From the NCBI GenBank assembly GCA_001940845.1, contig MSGV01000022.1:23450-87449 (forward strand): 64,000 bases of DNA. Direction: 5' to 3'. The DNA comes from Christensenellaceae bacterium Phil7. GTDB lineage: Bacteria; Bacillota; Clostridia; Christensenellales; CAG-138. Positions 8,439-20,622 of the stretch are shown in pieces. A program made the translations under genes and the position numbers. How positions within the stretch are numbered: position 1 is the first letter of the stretch; each line of letters begins with the position of its first letter. Under the pieces are notes generated by a model. That model was not told where the DNA came from, made no database searches, and worked only from the letters and a program-made list of their open reading frames with translations.

Positions 8439-9293
8439 TCATACAAATGCTGTCTTTGTATGAGAGCATTTTTCTCCTATCAACAGATCTATATGTTCTC
8501 CATTATGTATTTTGCCAAGCTTTCTGGCAATCAACAAAGTAAGCACCTCCATAAGAGCTTTTCCGGAGCCATTGGTTTCCAGTCCGCAATAACGATAGAT
8601 CTCCTCAAGCCTTGAAGTACAAAAGAAATAATCAGCAATTTTTGATGCCGTTGAATTTATCAGATTGGACATAAATGCGGTGGCTGCACCGCATTCCTTT
8701 GCTGCTCTGAGACATTCAAGCGTTCGCTGCGTTAACCCTGTGCGGGAAAACCCAAAAAACACATCCCCTTCGCGCAGGAAGGATGCGTAATTTATCATGC
8801 ATGCAGGATCGTTCATTATGGCAGAATCAAGCCCCATGTGAAGCAGAGTCTGATTGATGCCGTACAATACATCCAAATTGTCAACAGAAGAGAAAAATAC
8901 AATTCGCCTTGCTTTTGATATTGCTTCCGCAAGCGAACATAGCTTTGATTTATCCAAAGTCAGCAGAGTGGATTCGATTGCACGCAGTTGACCAAGCATA
9001 AGCTTATGTATGAATACTTCATCGCTATCATCATTACGGAGAAGCTGGGCTCCACCCTTTGCAACATTTGCACTGCCGCTTGCCAGTGCGACCTTAAAAT
9101 CGGAAAAACCAGAATATCCAAGCTTACGGGCGAGCCTGGTTACGCTGGGTAGGCTTACCGAAGCCGATGACGCAAGCTCGGATATGGTCATATGCATCGC
9201 CCTATCCGGATCGGATAGTATAAAGTCTGCCACCTTGCGCTCAGCGGGCGGCAGGGTAGCGTGGATTGAATTGAGTTTGGCTTTGACGGGCAT
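8439..9293 (-). CDS. RpiR-family transcriptional regulator (HTH plus SIS domain)
   Basis: 284 residues with the two RpiR domains. The N-terminal helix-turn-helix (about 30-75) reads MTISELASSASVSLPSVTRL followed by ARKLGYSGFSDFK; the C-terminal SIS sugar-phosphate-binding domain (about 120-255) contains RIVFFSSVDNLDVLY and VFFGFSRTGLTQRTLECLRAAKE. RpiR proteins sense phosphosugars and repress or activate sugar catabolic genes. No sugar-uptake operon lies beside it, so the target is not obvious. The gene has its own candidate promoter, and GAAGGAG sits just before the ATG. Confidence 0.88.
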   Translation of the reverse strand: MPVKAKLNSIHATLPPAERKVADFILSDPDRAMHMTISELASSASVSLPSVTRLARKLGYSGFSDFKVALASGSANVAKGGAQLLRNDDSDEVFIHKLMLGQLRAIESTLLTLDKSKLCSLAEAISKARRIVFFSSVDNLDVLYGINQTLLHMGLDSAIMNDPACMINYASFLREGDVFFGFSRTGLTQRTLECLRAAKECGAATAFMSNLINSTASKIADYFFCTSRLEEIYRYCGLETNGSGKALMEVLTLLIARKLGKIHNGEHIDLLIGEKCSHTKTAFV

Positions 9294-9325
9294 TTTGCTT
9301 GACCGCTCCTTCGCTTTATGTGAAT

Positions 9326-9354
9326 AGTTTACATTATTATCGCAATATTATCAA
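9326..9354 (-). promoter_or_regulatory. Candidate promoter of the RpiR gene
   Basis: On the minus strand, TTGATA is followed by 17 bases and TAAACT, about 35 bases before the RpiR start codon. The -35 is good and the -10 fair. Confidence 0.45.
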
Positions 9355-9414
9355 TACTCATTTTTTTTGATTTTGAGTGAAGACTTAAATATTGTGAAGC
9401 AAGTAAAGTAGAGA

Positions 9415-11244
9415 TCATTCTATCCAATCAGATGGTTCATTAAGCATATACTCAAGGTACGCCGAATAATCAAGATTCTTGAAGAGCACGTTCTGCTCTA
9501 TTCCGCCGATATAGATGCTTTCGGGATAGAAACATGTGCCGGATTCAAATTGGCCTTTCAGATTGGTCTCATGCAAATCTATACTGGGGTGAGCGGTTAT
9601 TTCAACATCAACCATGTAAGCGACTCCGTATTCATCACGAAACATGATCTTGCCAGTACGCTGATGTTTTGCATAATCTTCTGCTGTGGGATAAGCAGCA
9701 TCCGCAGGAATTTCTAAAGGTCGTATCGGACGCGCATAACCTATACCGCCCCCATCAAGGCTCAATGAAATGGTCGCACGAACAGGGGTAAGCACTGAGC
9801 CGGCAGGGAGTTTGACCCTTTTTTCTTCAAAACCTGATTCGTCCAGCTTATAGCATTCAAGCTCTACTGCAAGCACAGCTTTGCTCTCGGTGTAGCTCGG
9901 CATGCCGGTATGAGTAATTGTATCTATGGTATGTTTATATAAAAGCTTGCCATCAGAATAGTAATCAAGGGTTAAATCCTCTGTAAGCTTTGCGTTTATC
10001 TGCATGTAGCGGAAGCCCATGACATTGACAAGCGTTTCTATGGCCAGATGGTTACCCTTGCAGGATATCCCAAGATATGGCTGTGTTGGTCCATACTCCA
10101 GCAATTTTCTGCCGATAAGCCCAACCTCAGGATCATAGCTGAATGCATAGTATTCGCCGCAATAATCACCGGCTTCATTATTTCTCGTGCATATTATAAG
10201 CTCAACCTTATGGTCATCAATATTTGAATCGATTATCATAATATGAATTGGAGTGAGATCGCCAAAGCCTGAAATATCGTCGAAAGTATTGCCCCATTGT
10301 GTTCGCCATGCATTGGGCATACTGATTGCATAGGGAAGTCCATTTTTGAATATTATAAGGCCGTATTCTGCGCTTATACATATGATCTCATCGCTGCCGT
10401 CATAATCCAAATCTATACTGAAAACATTTGTAAAAGTTCTTCCATTGCATTCGGTTATTGACATGCTGTGTTCAGCTATGAATATGCTGTCATTACCGGC
10501 AGATGCAGCCGGAAGATAGGTAATTTCGGATGGAATATCATTAATGCTTGTTATCCCATCGAGCTGGAGCGGTATGTCTGCGCGCTGCTTGGAGATATAT
10601 TCAATGTTCATTAGCTCAGAATATGGAGACGAGAAATTTTCTCTGATGAAATGCTCCATTCCGCAATCCGGGGAAAAATTGTAGCTATTGGTATAATCAT
10701 CTTTTAATATTTTTAATTCCAATGTGGTCGCTTTCGTCTCGTTAGTGAAGGGAAGCCGTGTACAAAGCTCATCTATTGCGATTGACTTCAATGCTTCGGC
10801 ATCGTAGAGCTGCTGCTTACGTAGGGTATCAGTAATGACTTCTGTCATTAACTGCTCCATGCATGGGAAGCTGATCTCAACAGATGCTGTCAGATCATCC
10901 TCGTGTACAGCTTGAATGGAATACAGCGTGCACTTTAGGAAAAGCGACATAAGGATCTGTTCCTGCTCGTTTAAATCAAGCAGCTCCTCACTGTCTATAT
11001 TGAAAAGATTGAGATTATAATAGAGTATCCCGGTGTTATTGCCCTCAACAAGCATTTGAAAGGATGGCCAAGGGTCGGTAGAGGATTCCATAAACCAATT
11101 GTCGTTGGACGGGAAGAGAGATGTACTATCCGTGGGAGCCGGTTCATCTGTTGATAAATCCGAACCAACGCAAGCAAACACGCTTCCAAGAATGATGGAA
11201 AACAAAAACACAAATAAAAATTTAATATTTCTTTTATTACGCAT
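9415..11244 (-). CDS. Large secreted lipoprotein of unknown function
   Basis: 609 residues from the ATG at 11244, which follows GGAAAGG at normal spacing; an upstream in-frame ATG at 11271 would add nine residues before the signal peptide. The start MRNKRNIKF is followed by a hydrophobic core and the lipobox SVFAC, so a lipid-anchored extracellular protein is expected. No family was recognised. The stretch IDLDYDGSDEIICISAEYG resembles an FG-GAP/VCBS-like calcium repeat, and the fold is probably rich in beta strands. The gene is alone on its transcript and divergent from the PFOR gene. Function unknown. Confidence 0.75.
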   Translation of the reverse strand: MRNKRNIKFLFVFLFSIILGSVFACVGSDLSTDEPAPTDSTSLFPSNDNWFMESSTDPWPSFQMLVEGNNTGILYYNLNLFNIDSEELLDLNEQEQILMSLFLKCTLYSIQAVHEDDLTASVEISFPCMEQLMTEVITDTLRKQQLYDAEALKSIAIDELCTRLPFTNETKATTLELKILKDDYTNSYNFSPDCGMEHFIRENFSSPYSELMNIEYISKQRADIPLQLDGITSINDIPSEITYLPAASAGNDSIFIAEHSMSITECNGRTFTNVFSIDLDYDGSDEIICISAEYGLIIFKNGLPYAISMPNAWRTQWGNTFDDISGFGDLTPIHIMIIDSNIDDHKVELIICTRNNEAGDYCGEYYAFSYDPEVGLIGRKLLEYGPTQPYLGISCKGNHLAIETLVNVMGFRYMQINAKLTEDLTLDYYSDGKLLYKHTIDTITHTGMPSYTESKAVLAVELECYKLDESGFEEKRVKLPAGSVLTPVRATISLSLDGGGIGYARPIRPLEIPADAAYPTAEDYAKHQRTGKIMFRDEYGVAYMVDVEITAHPSIDLHETNLKGQFESGTCFYPESIYIGGIEQNVLFKNLDYSAYLEYMLNEPSDWIE

Positions 11245-11349
11245 AGCGGCCTTTCCGATACAGGAACACATCTATTATTGATGCGCCGGGTATTATCATA
11301 ATTATATTTGCTTCACCATATAGCTGTCAATGCTGCAAATATGAATAAT

Positions 11350-11367
11350 TTGTTAACATTTTATTAA
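11350..11367. promoter_or_regulatory. Possible Rex-type redox operator
   Basis: TTGTTAA, four bases, then TTATTAA. Rex sites in Clostridia follow TTGTTAA-N4-TTAACAA, so the left half is perfect and the right half has two mismatches. It lies 80 bases upstream of the PFOR -35 box, in the divergent spacer with the lipoprotein gene. No rex gene is in the window. Confidence 0.25.
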
Positions 11368-11446
11368 AACGGCATCGTTTTGGGAATTATGTGGTCATAA
11401 CTGATAAATATACGTTAAATATACTTGGATTTATCCTTGTTTCGGC

Positions 11447-15130
<3,684 letters not shown>

Positions 15131-15189
15131 GCGAAAGCTCGCTTGATTCGATCATAGCAGAATAAGCATGTGCAGTTTTATACTGCGAA

Positions 15190-15224
15190 TGGGGCCGCCG
15201 ATTATGGTGGCCCCATAAAGTTTT
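15190..15224 (+). terminator. Rho-independent terminator of PFOR
   Basis: TGGGGCCGCC pairs with GGTGGCCCCA (one G-U) around a 6-base loop, followed by TAAAGTTTT, 60 bases after the PFOR stop. Confidence 0.8.
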
Positions 15225-15383
15225 CCGATGCATATATTTCGTTTTGAAAGCAGCAATACCGGCAATTTAAAAGCAGGGAAAAGATATGCAAAACTGGATT
15301 AGGCATTTCTTTGAATGATTCAGATTGAAAAGTATTTATAAGCGGCCCTTAATGCCAAATTTTTATTATACCGTTTAAAGATA

Positions 15384-15412
15384 TTGACTTTTTAAGTCAT
15401 TGAGCTTATAAT
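15384..15412 (+). promoter_or_regulatory. Strong promoter of the nfnAB operon
   Basis: TTGACT, exactly 17 bases and TATAAT. The predicted start near 15419 leaves a leader of about 300 bases before NfnA, far longer than translation needs. Confidence 0.75.
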
Positions 15413-15418
15413 GTGAAA

Positions 15419-15719
15419 TGAAAGATAATGTGGGCTTTTTTTGCAACCTTTCGAGCATTTTGTCAAGAAATTTATGGGAAAATGGTCTGAAAATGATAGA
15501 AACATCCATATATATCTTTTGAGATTTTGCCGCATAAAGGCAGTTTGGCGCACTCAAGCCCCGAAGAAAAGGGGAGTGGGTGTGTATTGGCGTGTTGATT
15601 GAAGCGGCAGTGTTTTCGGTCTGAGCGATCTACGCTCGAATCACAGGTCTGTTTACTATTTTGATCGTTCCAGGTATCTGGGGTGCGGTCTAAGCGATTT
15701 TTTGAAAGGAATTGCAAAA
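15419..15719 (+). promoter_or_regulatory. Long structured 5' leader of nfnAB
   Basis: About 300 untranslated bases with several possible stems: CCCC/GGGG with flanking CACT/AGTG at 15551-15578, GAGCG/CGCTC at 15623-15637, and CCAG/CTGG near 15670-15680. A 13-base sequence CGGTCTGAGCGAT at 15617-15629 recurs with one change (CGGTCTAAGCGAT) at 15686-15698, the second copy running into TTTTT just before the ribosome-binding site. No known riboswitch consensus was recognised. The repeat could allow alternative pairing; that is inference. Confidence 0.4.
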
Positions 15720-16574
15720 ATGTACAAAATCGTAGCAAAGAAAGAACTCAATCCAACCGTAACGATGATGGATATCGAAGCTCCACTCGTTGCGGCTAAG
15801 GCGGAACCCGGTCAGTTCATCATCCTTCGCGTTGATGCCGACGGTGAGCGCATTCCACTCACCATTGCGCATTATGATCGCAAGGCCGGAACTGTCAGAA
15901 TCATATTCCAGATCGTTGGTGCTACTACCGAAAAGCTTAATCATAAGCAGGTCGGCGAATATATTGAAGATTTTGTAGGTCCTCTTGGTGTGGCCACACA
16001 TCTTGAAGGGCTCAAAAATGTCTGCATCGTCGGTGGCGGTGTAGGATGTGCAATAGCTCTGCCAATAGCGCAGAAGCTGCACGAGATGGGCTGCAAGGTC
16101 ACCAGCATAATCGGTTTCCGCACAAAGGATTTGCTCATCCTTGAGGACGAGTTCCGTGCAGTTTCGGATGATTTCTATGTCATGACCGATGATGGTTCCT
16201 ATGGCAGAGAGGGAAATGTTTGCGTACCGCTTAATGAAATGTTTGCAGCGGGCAAGACCTTTGATGAGGTTATCACCATTGGCCCGTTGATAATGATGAA
16301 ATTTGTTGTTGCCGCAACCAAGCCCACGGGTATTCCCTGCACCGTATCCATGAACCCGATCATGATCGATGGTACAGGTATGTGCGGCGGATGCCGCCTC
16401 ACTCTTAATCGTGACGGCGAGAAGATCACCAAGTTTGCTTGCGTTGATGGCCCCGATTTCAATGGCTACGAAGTTGACTTTGATGAAGCAATGTCCAGAG
16501 GAAGCATGTATTTCGCTTTCGAGCGCCATGCTCATGAGGAAGCATGCAACCTGTTCAAAAAGGAGGTAAAGTAA
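15720..16574 (+). CDS. nfnA: NADH-dependent ferredoxin:NADP+ oxidoreductase subunit A (sulfide dehydrogenase-like)
   Basis: 284 residues, the FAD- and [2Fe-2S]-containing small subunit of the electron-bifurcating transhydrogenase NfnAB. The start is an FAD-binding domain (PGQFIILRVDADGERIPLTI), followed by an NAD-binding domain with IVGGGVGCAIALPIAQ, and a C-terminal cysteine set MCGGCRLTL followed by FACVDGPDF that holds the iron-sulfur centre. The ATG at 15720 follows GAAAGGA; an upstream TTG at 15702 does not. NfnB begins two bases after the stop. The complex couples NADH and reduced ferredoxin to NADP+ reduction in Clostridia, matching the neighbouring PFOR and hydrogenase. A PyrK/dihydroorotate-dehydrogenase electron-transfer role is less likely, because no pyrD is present and a gltD-like partner is. 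Confidence 0.9.
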   Translation: MYKIVAKKELNPTVTMMDIEAPLVAAKAEPGQFIILRVDADGERIPLTIAHYDRKAGTVRIIFQIVGATTEKLNHKQVGEYIEDFVGPLGVATHLEGLKNVCIVGGGVGCAIALPIAQKLHEMGCKVTSIIGFRTKDLLILEDEFRAVSDDFYVMTDDGSYGREGNVCVPLNEMFAAGKTFDEVITIGPLIMMKFVVAATKPTGIPCTVSMNPIMIDGTGMCGGCRLTLNRDGEKITKFACVDGPDFNGYEVDFDEAMSRGSMYFAFERHAHEEACNLFKKEVK

Positions 16575-16575
16575 T

Positions 16576-17991
16576 ATGCCTAATATGAGTCTTACAAAGA
16601 ACCCTATGCCCAGCCAGGATCCCAAGGTAAGGGCTCACAATTTCAACGAAGTTGCAACCGGCTATACAGAGGAGATGGCGCTTGATGAGGCGTTGCGCTG
16701 TCTCAACTGCAAGAATATGCCATGTTCCAATGGATGCCCTGTTAATATCCATATTCCCGAATTTATAACAAAGATCAAGGAAGGCGATTTCGAGGGTGCA
16801 TATCAGGTCATCAATAAGACTTCGTCCCTTCCCGCAGTATGCGGCAGGGTTTGTCCACAGGAATCGCAGTGCGAATCCAAGTGTGTTCGTGGTATCAAGG
16901 GAGAGCCTGTTGGTATAGGCAGGCTTGAGCGTTTCGTTGCCGACTGGCATAATGCACATAGCGAAGAGGCTCCGGAGGTCGCTCCTTCCAACGGACATCG
17001 CGTTGCCATCGTAGGCTCCGGTCCATCCGGTTTGACCTGCGCAGGCGATCTTGCCAAGAAGGGCTATAAGGTCACCGTTTTTGAAGCACTTCATACTGCA
17101 GGCGGTGTGCTCGTTTATGGTATACCAGAATTTCGTCTTCCCAAGAAGATCGTTCAGAAGGAAGTGGATAATCTCATCGCAATGGGTGTCGATGTAGAGA
17201 CCAATATAGTTATAGGTAAGACGCTGACGATTGATGAGTTATTCGATCAGGGCTTTGAGGCTGTTTTTGTTGGCTCAGGTGCCGGTCTTCCAAATTTCAT
17301 GGGTATTCCCGGCGAAGCTTACAAGGGTGTTTATTCCGCAAATGAATTCCTGACCAGATCAAACCTGATGAAGGCATATCTCGATGATCCGGTTACCCCC
17401 ATCATGAAGGGCGGCAATGTTGCGGTCGTAGGTGGCGGCAATGTTGCAATGGATGCTGCAAGAACCGCGCTGCGTCTTGGTGCTGAGCATGTCTATATCG
17501 TCTATAGGCGTTCGCTGGAAGAGCTTCCAGCAAGAAGGGAAGAGGTCGAGCACGCAATGGAGGAAGGTGTGGATTTCCGCCTTCTCAACAATCCGGTTGA
17601 GATCATTGGTTATCATAATCCCGATGACAGGCGTGATCCGAAGAATGGCTGCGTAACGGGAATGAAGTGTATTCGCATGGAGCTAGGCGAACCCGATGAG
17701 AAGGGTCGCCGCCGCCCCATCCCCGTAGAGGGCAGCGAATTCATCCTCGATGTTGATACGGTTGTTATTGCAATCGGAACAAGCCCCAATCCGCTCATCA
17801 AGTCCACAACCAAGGGTTTGGAGGTCAATAAGAAGGGCGGTATCGTGGTTGAAGAGGGTACGGGCAAGACAAGTCGTGATGGCGTCTATGCAGGCGGCGA
17901 TGCTGTTACCGGTGCCGCAACCGTTATATCCGCTATGGGTGCGGGCAAGGCTGCTGCAAAGGCTATCGACGAATATCTTTCCGAAAAATAA
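16576..17991 (+). CDS. nfnB: NADH-dependent ferredoxin:NADP+ oxidoreductase subunit B (GltD-like)
   Basis: 471 residues, the NADP(H)- and FAD-binding large subunit with two [4Fe-4S] clusters. The N-terminal cysteine region reads CLNCKNMPCSNGCPVNIHIP and then VCGRVCPQESQCESKCVRG. A first Rossmann fold follows with VAIVGSGPSGLTCAGDLAK, and a second (NADP) with VAVVGGGNVAMDAARTALRLG; the C-terminal FAD motif is DGVYAGGDAVTGAATVI. AGGAGG lies ten bases upstream of the ATG, inside the end of nfnA. GltD of glutamate synthase has the same architecture, but the adjacent NfnA-type subunit and absence of gltB make NfnB the better call. Confidence 0.92.
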   Translation: MPNMSLTKNPMPSQDPKVRAHNFNEVATGYTEEMALDEALRCLNCKNMPCSNGCPVNIHIPEFITKIKEGDFEGAYQVINKTSSLPAVCGRVCPQESQCESKCVRGIKGEPVGIGRLERFVADWHNAHSEEAPEVAPSNGHRVAIVGSGPSGLTCAGDLAKKGYKVTVFEALHTAGGVLVYGIPEFRLPKKIVQKEVDNLIAMGVDVETNIVIGKTLTIDELFDQGFEAVFVGSGAGLPNFMGIPGEAYKGVYSANEFLTRSNLMKAYLDDPVTPIMKGGNVAVVGGGNVAMDAARTALRLGAEHVYIVYRRSLEELPARREEVEHAMEEGVDFRLLNNPVEIIGYHNPDDRRDPKNGCVTGMKCIRMELGEPDEKGRRRPIPVEGSEFILDVDTVVIAIGTSPNPLIKSTTKGLEVNKKGGIVVEEGTGKTSRDGVYAGGDAVTGAATVISAMGAGKAAAKAIDEYLSEK

Positions 17992-18003
17992 AATAGCGTA
18001 GTT

Positions 18004-18062
18004 GCAGATCGGATGATTATGATCTGCAGCTTCTGAGGTTGGGAGGAGATGCCTCTCCTTCC
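18004..18062 (+). other. Two hairpins after nfnB
   Basis: GCAGATC/GATCTGC (18004-18010 with 18021-18027) and GGGAGGAGA/TCTCCTTCC with one mismatch (about 18040-18062). Neither is followed by a T tract, so RNA processing or stabilisation of the nfnAB message is as likely as termination. Confidence 0.4.
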
Positions 18063-18147
18063 TGACCAGCTCTTATGGATTAAGCTGATATTTTTATTGT
18101 TTTGCAGACGAACTCTCTGCCGTGCAGTCGAAAGACTAAATATAATT

Positions 18148-18178
18148 GCTCGGTAGAGGTCTATCTACCGGGCTTTTC
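18148..18178 (+). terminator. Rho-independent terminator upstream of hydC
   Basis: GCTCGGTAGA pairs with TCTACCGGGC (one G-U) around a 6-base loop and is followed by TTTT. It ends transcripts coming from nfnAB, about 70 bases before the hydrogenase operon, so it also could act as an attenuator for read-through into hydCBA. Confidence 0.75.
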
Positions 18179-18209
18179 CTTATGCTGCATCGCAATGAAA
18201 TAATAATGT

Positions 18210-18223
18210 CCCTGCCGGCAGGG
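18210..18223. promoter_or_regulatory. Perfect 14-bp palindrome before hydC
   Basis: CCCTGCCGGCAGGG is its own reverse complement and sits 26 bases upstream of the hydC start codon, in otherwise AT-rich spacer. With no loop it is better suited to a DNA-binding dimer than to an RNA hairpin. No regulator is identified. Confidence 0.4.
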
Positions 18224-18248
18224 AGATAAAGAATAAAGGAGTATAAGT

Positions 18249-18740
18249 ATGAACCAAGATTTCGATTACGGCGTGATTGATGTAATTCTTGAGAAATGCG
18301 GTTGTGATGAACAGATGGCCGTAACCATTCTCCAGGAAGTACAGGCGCACTTTGGCTATCTTCCCAAAGAAGTATTCCCATATCTAGCAAAAAAGCTCAG
18401 AAGCAGCGAGGCCAAGCTTTATGGCGTTGCGACCTTCTATGAGAATTTCTCACTCGAACCAAAGGGTCAGTATGTTATTCGCGTTTGCGATGGCACTGCC
18501 TGCCATGTTCGCCATTCGACCGATGTTCTAAATCGCATTCGTAAAGAGCTCGAGCTTAAGGATGATAAGATCACGACGGAAGATTCAAAATTTACAGTTG
18601 AGATCGTTTCCTGTTTGGGCGCTTGCGGTCTTTCGCCTGTTATGACGGTCAATGGTAAGGTTTATCCTTCCATGACGCCGGACAAGGCATCCGAAATCAT
18701 CAATAGCATCAAGGAGGGTACCTATAATGCAGAAGCTTAA
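18249..18740 (+). CDS. hydC: [FeFe] hydrogenase subunit HydC (NuoE-like)
   Basis: 163 residues of the thioredoxin-like [2Fe-2S] subunit found in trimeric bifurcating hydrogenases and related to NuoE of complex I. The four cluster cysteines are in CDGTACHVR and SCLGACGLSP. The N-terminal helix bundle includes ILQEVQAHFGYLPKEV and LYGVATFYENFSL, both characteristic. AAAGGAG precedes the ATG. The end overlaps the start of hydB by 14 bases, so translation is coupled. It carries electrons between the NADH/FMN subunit HydB and the hydrogenase. Confidence 0.93.
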   Translation: MNQDFDYGVIDVILEKCGCDEQMAVTILQEVQAHFGYLPKEVFPYLAKKLRSSEAKLYGVATFYENFSLEPKGQYVIRVCDGTACHVRHSTDVLNRIRKELELKDDKITTEDSKFTVEIVSCLGACGLSPVMTVNGKVYPSMTPDKASEIINSIKEGTYNAEA

Positions 18741-20619
18741 CAATCGTCAGGAATTGCAGCTTGCTCGCGTTGCATTCACAAATGCTATTGCCCGCGAAAA
18801 GCGCCGCATTCTCGTTTGCTGCGAAACCGGCTGCGTATCCATCGGCTCGCTCGATGTTTATGATAAGCTGAAGCAGATAATGGACGAGAAGAATATACCG
18901 GTTTCCGTTGAACTCTCGGCTGATCCGGAAAATATTGGCAATGACACCGTTGGCCTCAAAAAATGCGCGTGCCATGGAATCTGTGAAAAGGGTCCCTTGA
19001 TCAGGATCGAACCGGAAGGCTGGCTTTATACTAAGGTTAAGGTTTCGGATTGTGAAGAGATCGTTGAAAAGACGATAATAGGCGGCGAGATAATCGATCG
19101 TCTGCTCTATACCATGGATGGCAGAACCTACGAGCGCCGTGATGATATCCCATTCTTCAAAAAGCAGAAGATGGTTGTTCGTGAGTTGGCGGGCAAGATG
19201 GATTCAACCTCTCTAAAGGAGTATCTTGCAAATGGAGGCTATCTTGCATTTGAGAAGGCTCTTTTTGATATGACTGGTGATGATATCGTCAATGAGATCA
19301 CGGAATCAAACCTTCGCGGAAGAGGCGGCGGCGGATTCCCGACTGGACGCAAATGGAGCCAAGTGCGCCGCCAGAAGGAACTGCCCAAATATGTCGTATG
19401 CAATGGCGATGAAGGCGACCCCGGCGCATTCATGGATAGATCGGTCATGGAAGGCGATCCGCATCGCATGCTCGAGGGCATGATGATCGCAGGTCTTGCA
19501 ACGGGTGCTGAATATGGCTATATCTATGTTCGTGCTGAATACCCTCTTGCAGTTGCAAGATTGCGCAATGCTATTGCACAGGCTGAGGAAGCCGGACTTC
19601 TCGGCGAACATATTCTCGGTACTGATTTTAATTTCACGATTCGCATTAATTGCGGCGCAGGCGCATTTGTATGCGGCGAAGGCTCCGCACTTACCGCATC
19701 TATAGAGGGAAAGCGCGGTATGCCGCGCACCAAGCCCCCGCGTACAGTTGAACATGGCTTGTTTGATAAGCCCACTGTTCTCAACAACGTTGAGACCTAC
19801 GCAAATGTATCCGCGATTATCAATCGTGGTGCAGCGTGGTATAAGAATGTCGGCAGGGATGAAGGAAGCCCCGGGACCAAGGTATTTGCGCTTACCGGAA
19901 ATATTGCGAACACGGGTCTCATAGAGGTACCTATGGGCACGACTCTCAGGGAGATCATCTATGATATTGGCGGCGGTATTCGCGGCGGCGGAAAATTCAA
20001 GGCCGTTCAGATCGGCGGACCATCGGGCGGCTGTCTGACGGAAGATGATCTCGATCTACCCTTGGATTTCGATTCGGTAAAGAAAGTCGGTGCTATGATC
20101 GGCTCCGGCGGTCTCGTTGTTATGGATGATAAAACCTGCATGGTTGAGGTTGCAAGATTCTTCATGAACTTCACTCAGAATGAGTCCTGCGGAAAATGTA
20201 CCCCTTGCCGTGAAGGCACAAAGCGCATGTTGGAGATACTTGAGCGCATAGTTCTTGGCAAGGGTCAGGAAGGCGATGTTGAGCTGCTTCTGGAGCTTGC
20301 AGACACCATCTCATCAACGGCTCTCTGCGGACTCGGAAAGTCTGCACCTAACCCCGTTGTAAGCACTATCAAGAAGTTCCGCAACGAGTATGATGAGCAT
20401 ATAAGGGATAAGCACTGTGCAACCGGAACCTGCTCAAGGCTCAAGAGGATGGTCATAGATCCGAGCCTCTGCCGCGGCTGCTCAAAGTGCGCAAGGCAGT
20501 GCCCCGTTTCCGCTATAAGCGGCGAGCTGAGGAATCCTTTCAGCATCGATTTGAATAAGTGCATCCGCTGCGGTGCATGTCTGGAAACTTGCCCGTTCCA
20601 CGCAATCAGGGAGGAATAA
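18727..20619 (+). CDS. hydB: [FeFe] hydrogenase subunit HydB (NuoF-like, NADH/FMN subunit)
   Basis: 630 residues. It has an N-terminal thioredoxin-like [2Fe-2S] domain (VCCETGCVSIG and KKCACHGICEKGP), the NuoF core with the glycine-rich FMN/NADH site RGRGGGGFPTGRKWSQ and CNGDEGDPGAFMDR, a [4Fe-4S] motif ESCGKCTPCREGTKRM, and a C-terminal two-cluster ferredoxin domain (CRGCSKCARQCPVSAI and CIRCGACLETCPFHAI). That order is the one expected for HydB of bifurcating hydrogenases, where NADH and ferredoxin are oxidised together. AGGAGG lies nine bases upstream of the ATG, within hydC. HydA follows after three bases. Confidence 0.95.
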   Translation: MQKLNNRQELQLARVAFTNAIAREKRRILVCCETGCVSIGSLDVYDKLKQIMDEKNIPVSVELSADPENIGNDTVGLKKCACHGICEKGPLIRIEPEGWLYTKVKVSDCEEIVEKTIIGGEIIDRLLYTMDGRTYERRDDIPFFKKQKMVVRELAGKMDSTSLKEYLANGGYLAFEKALFDMTGDDIVNEITESNLRGRGGGGFPTGRKWSQVRRQKELPKYVVCNGDEGDPGAFMDRSVMEGDPHRMLEGMMIAGLATGAEYGYIYVRAEYPLAVARLRNAIAQAEEAGLLGEHILGTDFNFTIRINCGAGAFVCGEGSALTASIEGKRGMPRTKPPRTVEHGLFDKPTVLNNVETYANVSAIINRGAAWYKNVGRDEGSPGTKVFALTGNIANTGLIEVPMGTTLREIIYDIGGGIRGGGKFKAVQIGGPSGGCLTEDDLDLPLDFDSVKKVGAMIGSGGLVVMDDKTCMVEVARFFMNFTQNESCGKCTPCREGTKRMLEILERIVLGKGQEGDVELLLELADTISSTALCGLGKSAPNPVVSTIKKFRNEYDEHIRDKHCATGTCSRLKRMVIDPSLCRGCSKCARQCPVSAISGELRNPFSIDLNKCIRCGACLETCPFHAIREE

Positions 20620-20622
20620 TCA

